Source of the DNA: Streptomyces sp. NBC_00190
GTDB lineage: Bacteria; Actinomycetota; Actinomycetes; Streptomycetales; Streptomycetaceae
Direction of reading: 5' to 3'
DNA: 64,000 bases
Assembly (NCBI RefSeq): GCF_036203305.1
Contig: NZ_CP108131.1
Location: 2,666,001-2,730,000, forward strand
Part shown: piece after piece, positions 24,859-32,938 of the stretch
Layout of the letters: every line of letters starts with the position of its first letter
How positions within the stretch are numbered: position 1 is the first letter of the stretch
Translations under genes and position numbers: made by a program
Notes under the pieces: generated by a model
Database searches by the model: none
What the model was told of the DNA's origin: nothing
The model's input: only the letters and a program-made list of their open reading frames with translations

Positions 24859-25587
24859 ATGGCTGCCCACACGTCCCACAAGCCTCGTGCAGCCCGTGCA
24901 CCCCAGGCACCGTCCGCACCGCAGGATTCCTACACGGCTCACGCGCTCTACGGGTGCACCGAGCCCCACGAGAACTACGCACCGTACGTGCCCCACGAGC
25001 CGTACGAGACCCACGAGCCGCCGGCCGGCCCCGGCAGGCTGCAGCGCCTTCTGCACCCGGTCAATGCCGAGCTCGACGAGCACCTGCCCGTCGACCACAA
25101 GCTCGGCAAGGTCTACCGGGTCGGCGCCGGCCTGACCGGACTGCTGCTGGTCGTCTTCGGCATCCTGGGGCTCATCGACGAGATCGGGTTCTTCGACACC
25201 GGCGGAGACACGGTGCTCGCGCTGAACACCAACGGCGCGCTGAGTGTCCTGTCGATCTGTATCGGGGTGCTGCTGTTCGTCGGGATGGTGATCGGCGGGA
25301 CCTTCGCCTCCACCTTGAACATCGTGCTCGGGGTGCTGTTCATCCTGAGTGGATTCGTCAATCTCGCCCTGCTGGACACCGGTTTCAACTTCCTGGCCTT
25401 CGAGATCCAGAACGTGCTGTTCAGTTTCGTCGTCGGCGTGATGCTGATGTGGTTCGGGATGTACGGGCGGGTGGGCAGCGCGCTGCCGCACGACAATCCG
25501 TACTGGCGGGCCCGCCATCCCGAGCAGGCGGCCCGGGAGCAGCGGGCGGCGGCACAGACCGGGAGGCGGGTCCAGGCCCTGCCGTAA
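24859..25587 (+). CDS. DUF4383 membrane protein
   Basis: A 242-residue protein. The first 70 residues are hydrophilic with repeated His/Pro/Tyr blocks (YVPHEPYETHEPP). From KLGKVYRVGAGLTGLLLVVFG onward there are four TM helices with the DUF4383 pattern (LNIVLGVLFILSGFVNL, NVLFSFVVGVMLMWFG), ending PHDNPYWRARHPEQA. Function unknown. It lies 70 bases after the coiled-coil gene and may be cotranscribed. Confidence 0.85.
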   Translation: MAAHTSHKPRAARAPQAPSAPQDSYTAHALYGCTEPHENYAPYVPHEPYETHEPPAGPGRLQRLLHPVNAELDEHLPVDHKLGKVYRVGAGLTGLLLVVFGILGLIDEIGFFDTGGDTVLALNTNGALSVLSICIGVLLFVGMVIGGTFASTLNIVLGVLFILSGFVNLALLDTGFNFLAFEIQNVLFSFVVGVMLMWFGMYGRVGSALPHDNPYWRARHPEQAAREQRAAAQTGRRVQALP

Positions 25588-25615
25588 TTCCTCCCGCCGC
25601 CGTTAACCTGGCCGC

Positions 25616-25831
25616 ATGCCTCGATACGAATTCCGCTGCCGGACCTGCGACGACACCTTTGAGGTGAGCCGGCCGATGGCCGAGTCCTCCGCGCCCGCCG
25701 ACTGCCCCGCCGGGCACGCCGACACCGTCAAGCTGCTCTCCGCCGTCGCCGTGGGCGGTACCAGCAGTGCCCCCGCGCCCGCCCGGGCGGGAGGCGGCGG
25801 GGGCTGCTGTGGTGGGGGCGGCTGCGGCTAA
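25616..25831 (+). CDS. FmdB-type zinc-ribbon protein
   Basis: A 71-residue protein beginning MPRYEFRCRTCDDTFEVSRP, the FmdB/CxxC_CXXC_SSSS regulatory zinc ribbon (C8, C11 and C-PAGH at about 30-34). The tail is Gly/Cys-rich (GGGGCCGGGGCG). Family members are small presumed regulators. Its stop overlaps the stop of the convergent methyltransferase by four bases. Confidence 0.85.
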   Translation: MPRYEFRCRTCDDTFEVSRPMAESSAPADCPAGHADTVKLLSAVAVGGTSSAPAPARAGGGGGCCGGGGCG

Positions 25832-26496
25832 ACGGTCTGGCGCTTGCGCGAGAGCGTCAGGCCGTCCGAGATCGCCAGCATCACGGACTCCATGCGGGAG
25901 TCGGCCGCGACGTGCTCGTTGAAGGCGCGGACACCGGCCGCCGAGCCGGTGGCCGACTCGTCGAGGACCGTGCCGTGGAACAGGGTGTTGTCCGTGACGA
26001 TCAGGCCGCCCGGACGCAGCCTCGGCACGAGCTCCTCCCAGTACGCGATCTGGCTCTCCTTGTCCGCATCCACGTAGGCCATGTCGATGTGCGGCTCGGC
26101 GGGCATCGCTCGGAGCGTGTCCAGCGCCGGCGCGATGCGCAGCTCGATGCGGTCCGCGACGCCCGCCGCCGCCCAGGCCTCCCTGCCGTACGCCGTCCAC
26201 TCCTCGGAGACGTCGCAGGCGATGAGACGGCCGTCCGCGGGCAGTGCCCGGGCCATCGACAGGGCCGAGAAGCCGGTGAAGGTGCCCACCTCCACGATGT
26301 GGCGGGCGCCCGTCAGCCGGACCAGGAAGGCCAGCAGCGGCCCCTGCTCCTGCGCCGACTGCATTCCGGCGACGTCCGGGAACTTGGCGTACGTCGTCTC
26401 CACCAGCCCCCGCTGGACCTCGTCCAGCGGGGGGTTGTGGTCGAGCATGTACCGGTAGAGATCGTCAGTGATCTTGGTGCTGTTGCCCTTGGTCAT
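25828..26496 (-). CDS. Class I SAM-dependent O-methyltransferase (COMT/CCoAOMT type)
   Basis: A 222-residue O-methyltransferase. The SAM loop is VEVGTFTGFSALSMARALP, followed by DGRLIACDVSEEW; the metal/catalytic residues are in DMAYVDADKESQIAYWEEL (D-x-D) and LIVTDNTLFHG (D-N). These enzymes methylate catechol-like hydroxyls using a divalent cation. The ATG at 26496 overlaps the stop of the HAD gene as ATGA, so it is translationally coupled to the Ter-linked operon. That suggests it modifies a product of those genes, although the substrate is unknown. Confidence 0.88.
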   Translation of the reverse strand: MTKGNSTKITDDLYRYMLDHNPPLDEVQRGLVETTYAKFPDVAGMQSAQEQGPLLAFLVRLTGARHIVEVGTFTGFSALSMARALPADGRLIACDVSEEWTAYGREAWAAAGVADRIELRIAPALDTLRAMPAEPHIDMAYVDADKESQIAYWEELVPRLRPGGLIVTDNTLFHGTVLDESATGSAAGVRAFNEHVAADSRMESVMLAISDGLTLSRKRQTV

Positions 26497-27314
26497 ACGG
26501 CCAGTGTCGCAACCGCCCTGCCGAATGCGCGGACGATTTCCTCACCTGCCAGCACTCCGGCCGCGGACAGGGCCGTCACCGTCGGCGCCGTCCAGGCGGC
26601 GTCCGCCAGCTCGCCGTGGCCCGGGCGCCAGGCCGCGTCCGCCGCCAGCAGCAGGTCGGCGTCCAGGAGCGAGTCGCCGGCGGCGAGGGTGGCCGTGGCG
26701 CCGGTCCGGCGGGCCACCTCGTGCATCGCCGCGCTCTTGGTCAGCGGACGCGGCACGGCGTAGATCTTGCGGCCCTGGAGCGAGACCGTCCAGCCGCGCT
26801 CCTGCGACCACTCGGTCAGCGACTTGAGCCACTCGTCGGGCACCAGGGCACGCTCGACGACCAGGTACGCGAACAGGTCCTCCGCCACCCGTGCCTTGCG
26901 CAGCCACGCCGGGTCCGCCGTCGCCAGCAGATGGGCGTGCACCTCCTCCAGCGGCGCGCACTCCCGCGCCAGGCGCGCCGCGACCTGCCGCCGCCAGTCC
27001 CGGTCCGGGACCCCGTCGACCAGCAGCTGGCCGCCGTTCGCGCAGATCGCGTACGGGGCCGGGCGGCCGGGGAAGCGGATCCGCTGGTACTGCTTGCGGG
27101 TCCGCGTCGTCGTCGGGACGAAGACGACCGACGGGTCCGCCGTCAGCTCCGCCAGCAGTCCCGCCGCCGTCTCCGTCATGTAGGACAGCGGCTTGCTCTC
27201 GTGGACCTCGACGCACAGCAGCCGCGGGGCCTCCGGGTCGGGCATGGTCAGGCCGAGGGCCGCCGCCGAGTAGATGAGCGTACGGTCGAGATCACTGGCT
27301 ACCAGGACAGTCAC
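26493..27314 (-). CDS. HAD-family hydrolase of the Ter-linked operon
   Basis: A 273-residue HAD phosphatase with a C2-type cap. Motif I is LVASDLDRTLIYS, motif II FVPTTTRTRKQY, motif III Lys in RPLTKSAAMHEV and motif IV LAAGDSLLDADLLL. It resembles the mannosyl-3-phosphoglycerate/sucrose-phosphate phosphatase group found in tellurite-type gene neighbourhoods. The GTG at 27314 overlaps the preceding gene's stop (GTGA) and its own stop overlaps the methyltransferase start, so it sits in the middle of a coupled four-gene chain. Confidence 0.85.
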   Translation of the reverse strand: MTVLVASDLDRTLIYSAAALGLTMPDPEAPRLLCVEVHESKPLSYMTETAAGLLAELTADPSVVFVPTTTRTRKQYQRIRFPGRPAPYAICANGGQLLVDGVPDRDWRRQVAARLARECAPLEEVHAHLLATADPAWLRKARVAEDLFAYLVVERALVPDEWLKSLTEWSQERGWTVSLQGRKIYAVPRPLTKSAAMHEVARRTGATATLAAGDSLLDADLLLAADAAWRPGHGELADAAWTAPTVTALSAAGVLAGEEIVRAFGRAVATLAV

Positions 27315-29875
27315 TTCGAGGCCACAGCCTTTCCGTCGGCGCCGGTGGCGCCGCGCGTGAATCGGGGGTGGATGAGTCCGACGCACGTGTAGGGCAGCCC
27401 GTCGACCTCCTCCACGGGGACACCGCGCTGCTCGGCGAGCAGCCGTACGTGGTCCAGGTCGGCGCCCGCGCCGCGCTGCGCGAGGATCTTCCACGGCACC
27501 CGGCGCAACAGCACCCGGGTGGTCTCGCCGACTCCGGGCTTGACCAGGTTCACGTCGTGGATGCCGTACTCCTCGCTGATCCGCTCCACCGCCTCCCAGC
27601 CCTCCCAGGCCGGCGTGCGGTCGGCCGCGAGCAGCTCCTTGACCTCGGCGGCGACGGCGTCGGCCACCTCGCCGAAGCGGGCGGCGACGGTGTCGACGAA
27701 GTCGACGGAGACGTCGGCTCCGGCGAGCTCGCGGTAGAACTTGGCACCGTGGAAGTCGGCGGGCCCGACCAGGTCGGACCTCAGCACCGTACGCGAGACG
27801 AGACCGGAGACGGTGGAGTTGAGGCAGGCGGACGGGATCAGGAAGTCCTCGCGGGTGCCGTACGTCCGCACGCACGAGCCGGGGTCGGCGAGGACCACGA
27901 TCTCCGGGTTGAAGCCGGGGCCCCCTTCTTCCTGCTGATGGGCCGTGAGGGCGGCGGCCAGCTCGCGCGTGATGGCGCCCTTGCCGGTCCAGCCGTCGAC
28001 GAAGACGACGTCGGCCGGGTCGTGGTGGGCGGCCAGCCAGCGCAGGGCGTTGGCGTCGATGCCGCGGCCGCGCACGATGGAGACGGCGTAGTGCGGGAGG
28101 TCCAGGCCGTGCCGGAGCTGGGCCCAGCGGCGCATGAGGACGCCGACGGGCGTTCCGGCGCGGGCCAGGGAGACCAGGACCGGGGACGGGGTGCGCTCGG
28201 CGAGGACGGTCTCGGTGACGGTGCCGACCGCTCGGGCGATGCGGGCCGCCGAGGCGGTCAGGGCGCTCTGGTAGAGGTTCTGGTACTGCGGGGAGGGCTG
28301 GTACTCGACGGGCAGCGATTCCGCGTAGTGGGCGCCGCCCGCCTGTATCGCCTCCTCGCGCTCCTCGGTCGGGGCCTCCAGCTCGGCGCCGGAGAGGTCC
28401 TGGAGCAGCCAGCCGACGTCCTCGGCGGCGTAGGAGGAGAAGGCGGGCCCGCGCAACGGCTCGCGCAACGGCCCGCGCGTAATCGTCTCGTGCGTGATCG
28501 GCTCGTCCGTGATCGGCTCGGTCATGATCGGCTCTTGCTCCTGCCGGTCGGGTACGTAGGAAGGTACGGCGGCCAGCAGGACGCGGCCGGTGTGCGGAGC
28601 CAGGCTCGCGAGCAGTCCCGACCGCAGCTCGGGGGTGTCCCCTGCAGAGTCGACGACGGCGACGACGGCGTCGAAACCGGCACCCGCGACGTTGTACGCG
28701 TACCGGTCTCCGGGGCCGTCGGCCGGGGCGTCGTGCGCGGGGAAGACCAGCCGGGTGCGGATGGCGTAGCCCGGGTCGTCCACGGCGAGGACGGGCGAGC
28801 GGGTGGTGGTGGAGAAGCGGACCTCGCGGGCCGCGCCCGCCTCCTCCAGGGCCTTGGCGAGGCGCAGCGGCGCGTACATCAGCTCCTCGTTGCCGAGTAC
28901 GAGGACACGGCCGGGCCGCTCGCCGAGCGCGGCCGTGAGCCGGTCGGTCAGGGCCGGCAGGGCCGCGTCCAGCGCTTCGCGGTGCGCGGACGTGAAACCG
29001 TGGCGGCCGCCGTCCGGGACCCGGGCGGGCCAGCCGAGGTCGACGCGCTCGTGGTCCGGGCGCGGGCCGTCCGCCGGGGCCGGTGCCTGCGGGCGGGGCG
29101 CGATGCCGTCGGCGGCCGCCTCGTGCTCCTCGACCAGGGCCTGGCCCTCGGCCAGGACGCCGGGCGGGAGGGACACCGTGCCCGAGGCCAGGGCGACGAG
29201 GTCCACGCGGGCGCCCAGTTCGGCGGCGAAGGCGGTGAGCCGGTCGCGGTCGGCCGCGGAGCGCATGTCGACGAGGGCGACGACCACGTAGTGCGAGCGC
29301 GGGTGGCGGGTGTGGAGGTCGCGGATGGTGTTCAGCACGGTGTTGCCGGTGGAGAACTCGTCGTCGACGAGGACCAGCGGGCCGCTGCCGGCCAGCAGCG
29401 CGGGGTCCTCGGGGAGCAGCAGGTGTGAGGTGGCGTGCGAGTGGGCCTCCTCGAAGCCTCCCGCGGGCTCCACTCCGGGCACGGGCCGACGGGTGGAGTG
29501 CAGGTAGGGGGCCGGGCCCAGGCCGTCCGCCACGCAGTGGCCGAGGCCGGTGGCGGTCTCGGCGTAGCCGAGGACCACCGCCGAGGCGGCCCCGTCCGCG
29601 CCGAGCAGGGCCCGGACCCGCTCGCCGAGCCCGTATCCGGCGGCGTAGACGGCCGCCGGGGACTGCGGGACGTGCTTGCCCAGGACCTGCGAGACCAGCA
29701 GGTGCGCCCGCTTGGGGTTGCGCCGCAGCGCCAGCCCGAGGAGTTCCGTCAGCCGCGGTCCCCCGGCTCCCCCCTCGGCGTCCCGCAGTCGCACCCCGAG
29801 CCGGTCCGCGACCCATGTTCCCGACCACACCGTGTCGATCGTCTTGCCTTCCCTCGTCGTCACCGGCCCGCTCAC
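27311..29875 (-). CDS. PRTase-TRSP / StiP fusion protein of the Ter-linked operon
   Basis: An 854-residue open frame. Residues 1 to about 260 are a phosphoribosyltransferase-like domain (LVLVDDEFSTGNTVLN is the PRPP loop). Residues about 270-445 form a TRSP domain, including the name-giving TTTRSPVLAVDD. Residues about 470-854 are a StiP domain (VLVSLARAGTPVGVLMRRW, VVFVDGWTGKGAI, DPGSCVRTYGTREDFLIPSACLNSTVSG split across that region). In relatives I recall PRTase-TRSP and StiP as separate neighbours; here they are joined by the repetitive linker EPITDEPITHETIT. An internal ATG at 28525 with AGGAG upstream could still give separate StiP. The GTG at 29875 overlaps the lyase stop. Confidence 0.8.
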   Translation of the reverse strand: MSGPVTTREGKTIDTVWSGTWVADRLGVRLRDAEGGAGGPRLTELLGLALRRNPKRAHLLVSQVLGKHVPQSPAAVYAAGYGLGERVRALLGADGAASAVVLGYAETATGLGHCVADGLGPAPYLHSTRRPVPGVEPAGGFEEAHSHATSHLLLPEDPALLAGSGPLVLVDDEFSTGNTVLNTIRDLHTRHPRSHYVVVALVDMRSAADRDRLTAFAAELGARVDLVALASGTVSLPPGVLAEGQALVEEHEAAADGIAPRPQAPAPADGPRPDHERVDLGWPARVPDGGRHGFTSAHREALDAALPALTDRLTAALGERPGRVLVLGNEELMYAPLRLAKALEEAGAAREVRFSTTTRSPVLAVDDPGYAIRTRLVFPAHDAPADGPGDRYAYNVAGAGFDAVVAVVDSAGDTPELRSGLLASLAPHTGRVLLAAVPSYVPDRQEQEPIMTEPITDEPITHETITRGPLREPLRGPAFSSYAAEDVGWLLQDLSGAELEAPTEEREEAIQAGGAHYAESLPVEYQPSPQYQNLYQSALTASAARIARAVGTVTETVLAERTPSPVLVSLARAGTPVGVLMRRWAQLRHGLDLPHYAVSIVRGRGIDANALRWLAAHHDPADVVFVDGWTGKGAITRELAAALTAHQQEEGGPGFNPEIVVLADPGSCVRTYGTREDFLIPSACLNSTVSGLVSRTVLRSDLVGPADFHGAKFYRELAGADVSVDFVDTVAARFGEVADAVAAEVKELLAADRTPAWEGWEAVERISEEYGIHDVNLVKPGVGETTRVLLRRVPWKILAQRGAGADLDHVRLLAEQRGVPVEEVDGLPYTCVGLIHPRFTRGATGADGKAVASK

Positions 29876-31038
29876 ACCTGGAGCCCGGCCGTGAGCAGGT
29901 CGACGAAGCCGACCTCCTCCTTCGCCACACCGAAGGCCTCGGCGCGCTGCATGGTGCGCTCGGCCCAGGCCCGGTGGGGCTTCACCTCGTTCATTTTGTT
30001 CGTGTAGACGGAACGCATTACTCCGCCGCCGCCGCGCTCGGGGCGCAGGATGTCCTGGGCGTCGCTGAACTCCTCGTGGGAGACCACCGACAGCGCGTGG
30101 ACGGGCGTGACGTGGGCGGGGTGGATGCACGTCTTGCCGAGCAGTCCGTTGGCCCGGTCGAGCTCGATCTCGCGCAGCAGCCCGTCCAGGTCGTGTTCGA
30201 TCAGGGCGGTGCGCAGTTCCTCCACGCCTTCCGCCAGGAAGGGGCTGCGGCGCAGCTGGGGCTTGAAGAGGCGCTGCTGGCTGCGGAAGTACTCCCACAC
30301 CGGGCCGGTGACGGTGAAGCCGGTGCCGTCGGCGCGGCTGAGGACGTTGACGACGTCCGCGATCACGCCGGCCACGATCTGGACGTCGTAGGCGGTCATG
30401 TCGGGGGTGCGGCGCAGGCCGTAGGCGGAGCAGAAGTCGGTGACGCCGAGCCGCAGGGCCAGGACCCGGTCGCGGTGGTCGTTGACGGTGCGGGAGATGC
30501 CGGCGAGGGTCTCGACGCGGGTTTCGAGGTGGAGGAGGTCCGGGGTCTCCAGGACGGGCATCGCGTACAGCCGGCCCTGGCCGTAGGCGGCCTCGGCCTG
30601 GGCGACGGCGTCCAGGAAGGGAGTGCCACTGCTCTCGTTGAACTTCGGAAGTACGAATCCGGCCAGTCGCCGGGCGGAGCCGCCCAGGCGACGCACCAGG
30701 TCGGGTATCTGCTCGGGCGTGCGGACGCGGATGAACAGGAGCGGGAGCTCGGCGGTGTCCGCGTCGAGCTCGGCGAACTGCCGGACGAGGTTCTCCTCGG
30801 CCGCGGCGACCTCGCCGTCACTGATGGAATCCTCCAGGCAGAGGACCATCGAGACGACTCCGCGGCCGGCCTGCTTGCGGATGTCCCGGGCGAGCTGGGG
30901 GCGCGTGGCGGGGCTGTAGAGCGTCGCCCCCAGGGCCGCGGCGAGGACGCGGGCGGGCGAGGCTCCGGTGAATTCCGCCGGTTCCTGGTGGAAGAGGTCC
31001 TTGCGGACAGTGGGCGATATGTGCCCGAAGTGACGCAT
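29872..31038 (-). CDS. HpcH/HpaI aldolase / citrate-lyase-like protein of the Ter operon
   Basis: A 388-residue TIM-barrel protein of the CitE/HpcH group: GATLYSPATRPQLARDI, MVLCLEDSISDGEV (metal-binding E/D), FIRVRTPEQIPDLV, MPVLETPDLLHLE (second acidic ligand), and ALRLGVTDFCSAYGL. The C-terminus GLLGKTCIHPAHVTPVHAL matches the lyase family. Members with this layout are typical of the tellurite-linked biosynthetic operons, where the substrate is unknown. It is the first gene of the four-gene coupled operon and is divergent from a TerD gene; a 12-bp palindrome lies between. Confidence 0.88.
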   Translation of the reverse strand: MRHFGHISPTVRKDLFHQEPAEFTGASPARVLAAALGATLYSPATRPQLARDIRKQAGRGVVSMVLCLEDSISDGEVAAAEENLVRQFAELDADTAELPLLFIRVRTPEQIPDLVRRLGGSARRLAGFVLPKFNESSGTPFLDAVAQAEAAYGQGRLYAMPVLETPDLLHLETRVETLAGISRTVNDHRDRVLALRLGVTDFCSAYGLRRTPDMTAYDVQIVAGVIADVVNVLSRADGTGFTVTGPVWEYFRSQQRLFKPQLRRSPFLAEGVEELRTALIEHDLDGLLREIELDRANGLLGKTCIHPAHVTPVHALSVVSHEEFSDAQDILRPERGGGGVMRSVYTNKMNEVKPHRAWAERTMQRAEAFGVAKEEVGFVDLLTAGLQV

Positions 31039-31085
31039 GTGCTTCCCCCGTACTGCCTCGGCGGCCCAACTGGCGTGGCCGGTAA

Positions 31086-31097
31086 TAGTACGTACTA
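31086..31097. promoter_or_regulatory. 12-bp palindrome between divergent HpcH and TerD genes
   Basis: TAGTACGTACTA is a perfect palindrome 48 bases from the lyase start and 126 from the TerD start. Its place suggests an operator or promoter element; no consensus is known to me. Confidence 0.4.
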
Positions 31098-31223
31098 ACG
31101 TGAGTCAAGAGTTCCTCAAGCACATGAAGTTCAGGTAACCCTCTTGCACGATGCCCAGCTCTCGCGTTCGGGACAAGGCCCTACGGGGGGCCGCATTGTC
31201 CCGGTCCACCCCGGGAGGGCAGG

Positions 31224-32012
31224 ATGACGTGCATGACGCACGCGATGCAGAAGGGCTCGAACATCCCGGTGGCCCCCGTGGCGGTCCGGGCTGTGCTCCG
31301 TTGGACGGCCGGCCCCGAGGTGCCGGACGTGGACGCCTCCGCCCTGCTCGTGGGCGCCGACGGCCGGGTGCGTTCGGACGAGGACTTCGTCTTCTACAAC
31401 CAGCCGCGGCACCCCTCGGGGGCCGTCTGGCGACTCGGTAAGAAGCAGATCGGCGACGCGGTCACCGACGCCGTCCAGGCGGACCTGCGCACGGTGACCC
31501 CGGCGGTGGACCGGATCCTGGTGGTCGCCTCCGCCGAGGACGTCCCCTTCCAGCAGGTCCGCGACCTGCGGATCCTCCTGTACGACGCCACGGCGGCCGG
31601 CGGCTCCGAACCGCTGGCCTACTTCGACGTACGGCCCGAGACCGGTGCCGAGACGGCGCTGATCTGCGGTGAGCTGTACCGCCGGGGCGAGGGGTGGAAG
31701 TTCCGCGCCCTGGGCGAGGGCTACTCCGACGGGCTGGTCGGGCTGGCGACCGACCACGGGATCTCGGTCGACGAGAACGCCGCCGAGCCGGCCGCGGCCC
31801 CGGATGCCGGGCCCGCCGCCGGACCCGGCGCGGGGGCCACCTCCGAGCAGACGGCCGCGATGGCCCCGCCGGCACCGCCCACGCAGGCCCCGCCGCCGGT
31901 CCAGCCCGCCTATGGGTACCCGCAGCCGGTGTCCCCGGCCCCCGTGCCCGGTCCGGCCGCCGATCCGTCGTTCCGGCTGCCGGTGCAGGGCCCGCAGTTC
32001 ATCCGCCGCTGA
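31224..32012 (+). CDS. TerD-family protein with Pro/Ala-rich tail
   Basis: A 262-residue protein. Residues 1-180 are a TerD domain ([65 protein letters not shown] split over that range), with the Asp/Glu residues that bind Ca2+ in the family. Residues about 185-262 are a disordered Ala/Pro tail ending GPQFIRR. GGGAGGG lies five bases before ATG 31224; ATG 31233 is an alternative. It is transcribed away from the four-gene operon. Confidence 0.85.
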   Translation: MTCMTHAMQKGSNIPVAPVAVRAVLRWTAGPEVPDVDASALLVGADGRVRSDEDFVFYNQPRHPSGAVWRLGKKQIGDAVTDAVQADLRTVTPAVDRILVVASAEDVPFQQVRDLRILLYDATAAGGSEPLAYFDVRPETGAETALICGELYRRGEGWKFRALGEGYSDGLVGLATDHGISVDENAAEPAAAPDAGPAAGPGAGATSEQTAAMAPPAPPTQAPPPVQPAYGYPQPVSPAPVPGPAADPSFRLPVQGPQFIRR

Positions 32013-32074
32013 CGCCACTGCCGACACCACTGCTGACGTGACGCCCCCGCCCGGGGCCCCGACCGGGGCCCCGG

Positions 32075-32815
32075 TCAGGCCTTGGCGCTCTTGTAGCCCC
32101 GCCCCCACTGGAGCCCCCAGCCGTACAGCCGGTCCAGCTCGGCCTGGAACCCGTACACGAACTTCACCTCGCGCCGCACGACCAGCTCGCCCTTGACGCG
32201 CTCCACGGAGACCACCGCGCAGGAGCGGGCCTGCGGGTGCCGCTCCTCCAGGGGGATCTCGATCCGCGGCCCGGTCACCGGGAACAGGGTGACCAGGGCG
32301 TGGGTCCGGTCGAAGGCCGGGGTCTGGTCGTAGATGTAGACGAAGACCAGCAGCCGCTTGATCTCGTCGGCGTGGTCGAGATTGACGTAGAGCGTCTCGC
32401 CGGACGCCGAGCCGAACCGGTCGTCCCCGCTGAGCTTGACGTACGGCGGGTCGTTGATGTCGCCGAGCAGGTTGCCCAGCGGCTGGACGACTCCGCGGGT
32501 GCCGTCGGCCAGCTCGTAGAGGCAGCCCATGTCGAGGTCGACATTGACCATGCCCTGGGTGTGCGCCTGCACCATGTCGGGCTTGAACAGCTTGAACGGA
32601 TGCCGGAAGAGCTGGCCGCTCTGGCCGGAGCTGCCGCCGATGTCCGAGGTGCGCATGCGCCAGGACAGGTTGACGCGCAGATTGCCGTGGACCGCCCCCT
32701 GTTTGGTGAGCGACACGGTCGAATGCCGCTTGGTCAGCTCGATCGCGTTCGACGAGGCGCTGCCCGATTGGAACTGCACGGCGCGGCTGCCCATGATGCC
32801 GTCGAAGAAGCCCAT
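32075..32815 (-). CDS. TerA-like / TerD-superfamily protein
   Basis: A 246-residue protein beginning MGFFDGIMGSRAVQFQSGSAS. Its middle, NLRVNLSWRMRTSD..., VDLDMGCLYELADGTRGVVQPLGNLLGD in pieces, follows the tellurium-resistance TerA pattern (LDLDLGCLYEL...), with a DLD calcium-type motif. Its C-terminus KFVYGFQAELDRLYGWGLQW is hydrophobic-aromatic. It probably binds Ca2+ at the membrane surface with the other Ter proteins. It lies upstream (minus strand) of no close gene, and is convergent with the TerD gene at 31224. Confidence 0.75.
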   Translation of the reverse strand: MGFFDGIMGSRAVQFQSGSASSNAIELTKRHSTVSLTKQGAVHGNLRVNLSWRMRTSDIGGSSGQSGQLFRHPFKLFKPDMVQAHTQGMVNVDLDMGCLYELADGTRGVVQPLGNLLGDINDPPYVKLSGDDRFGSASGETLYVNLDHADEIKRLLVFVYIYDQTPAFDRTHALVTLFPVTGPRIEIPLEERHPQARSCAVVSVERVKGELVVRREVKFVYGFQAELDRLYGWGLQWGRGYKSAKA

Positions 32816-32938
32816 CCCTACCCCCCTTGATCCCTTGGTCCCCTGGTCCCCTGATACGTACGGAAGCGGGGCGGCCCGCCGGGTCCGTGGACCCCGTGGG
32901 CCGCCCCGCAGATGGAGCGTTCCGCATTACCGCCGCGG

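Noticed and set aside
26493..29930. Single 1145-codon minus-strand frame spanning HAD and beyond
   Set aside because: Only its last 273 codons are the real HAD gene; the rest is a shadow of the PRTase-StiP gene in another frame, rich in Arg and Gly.
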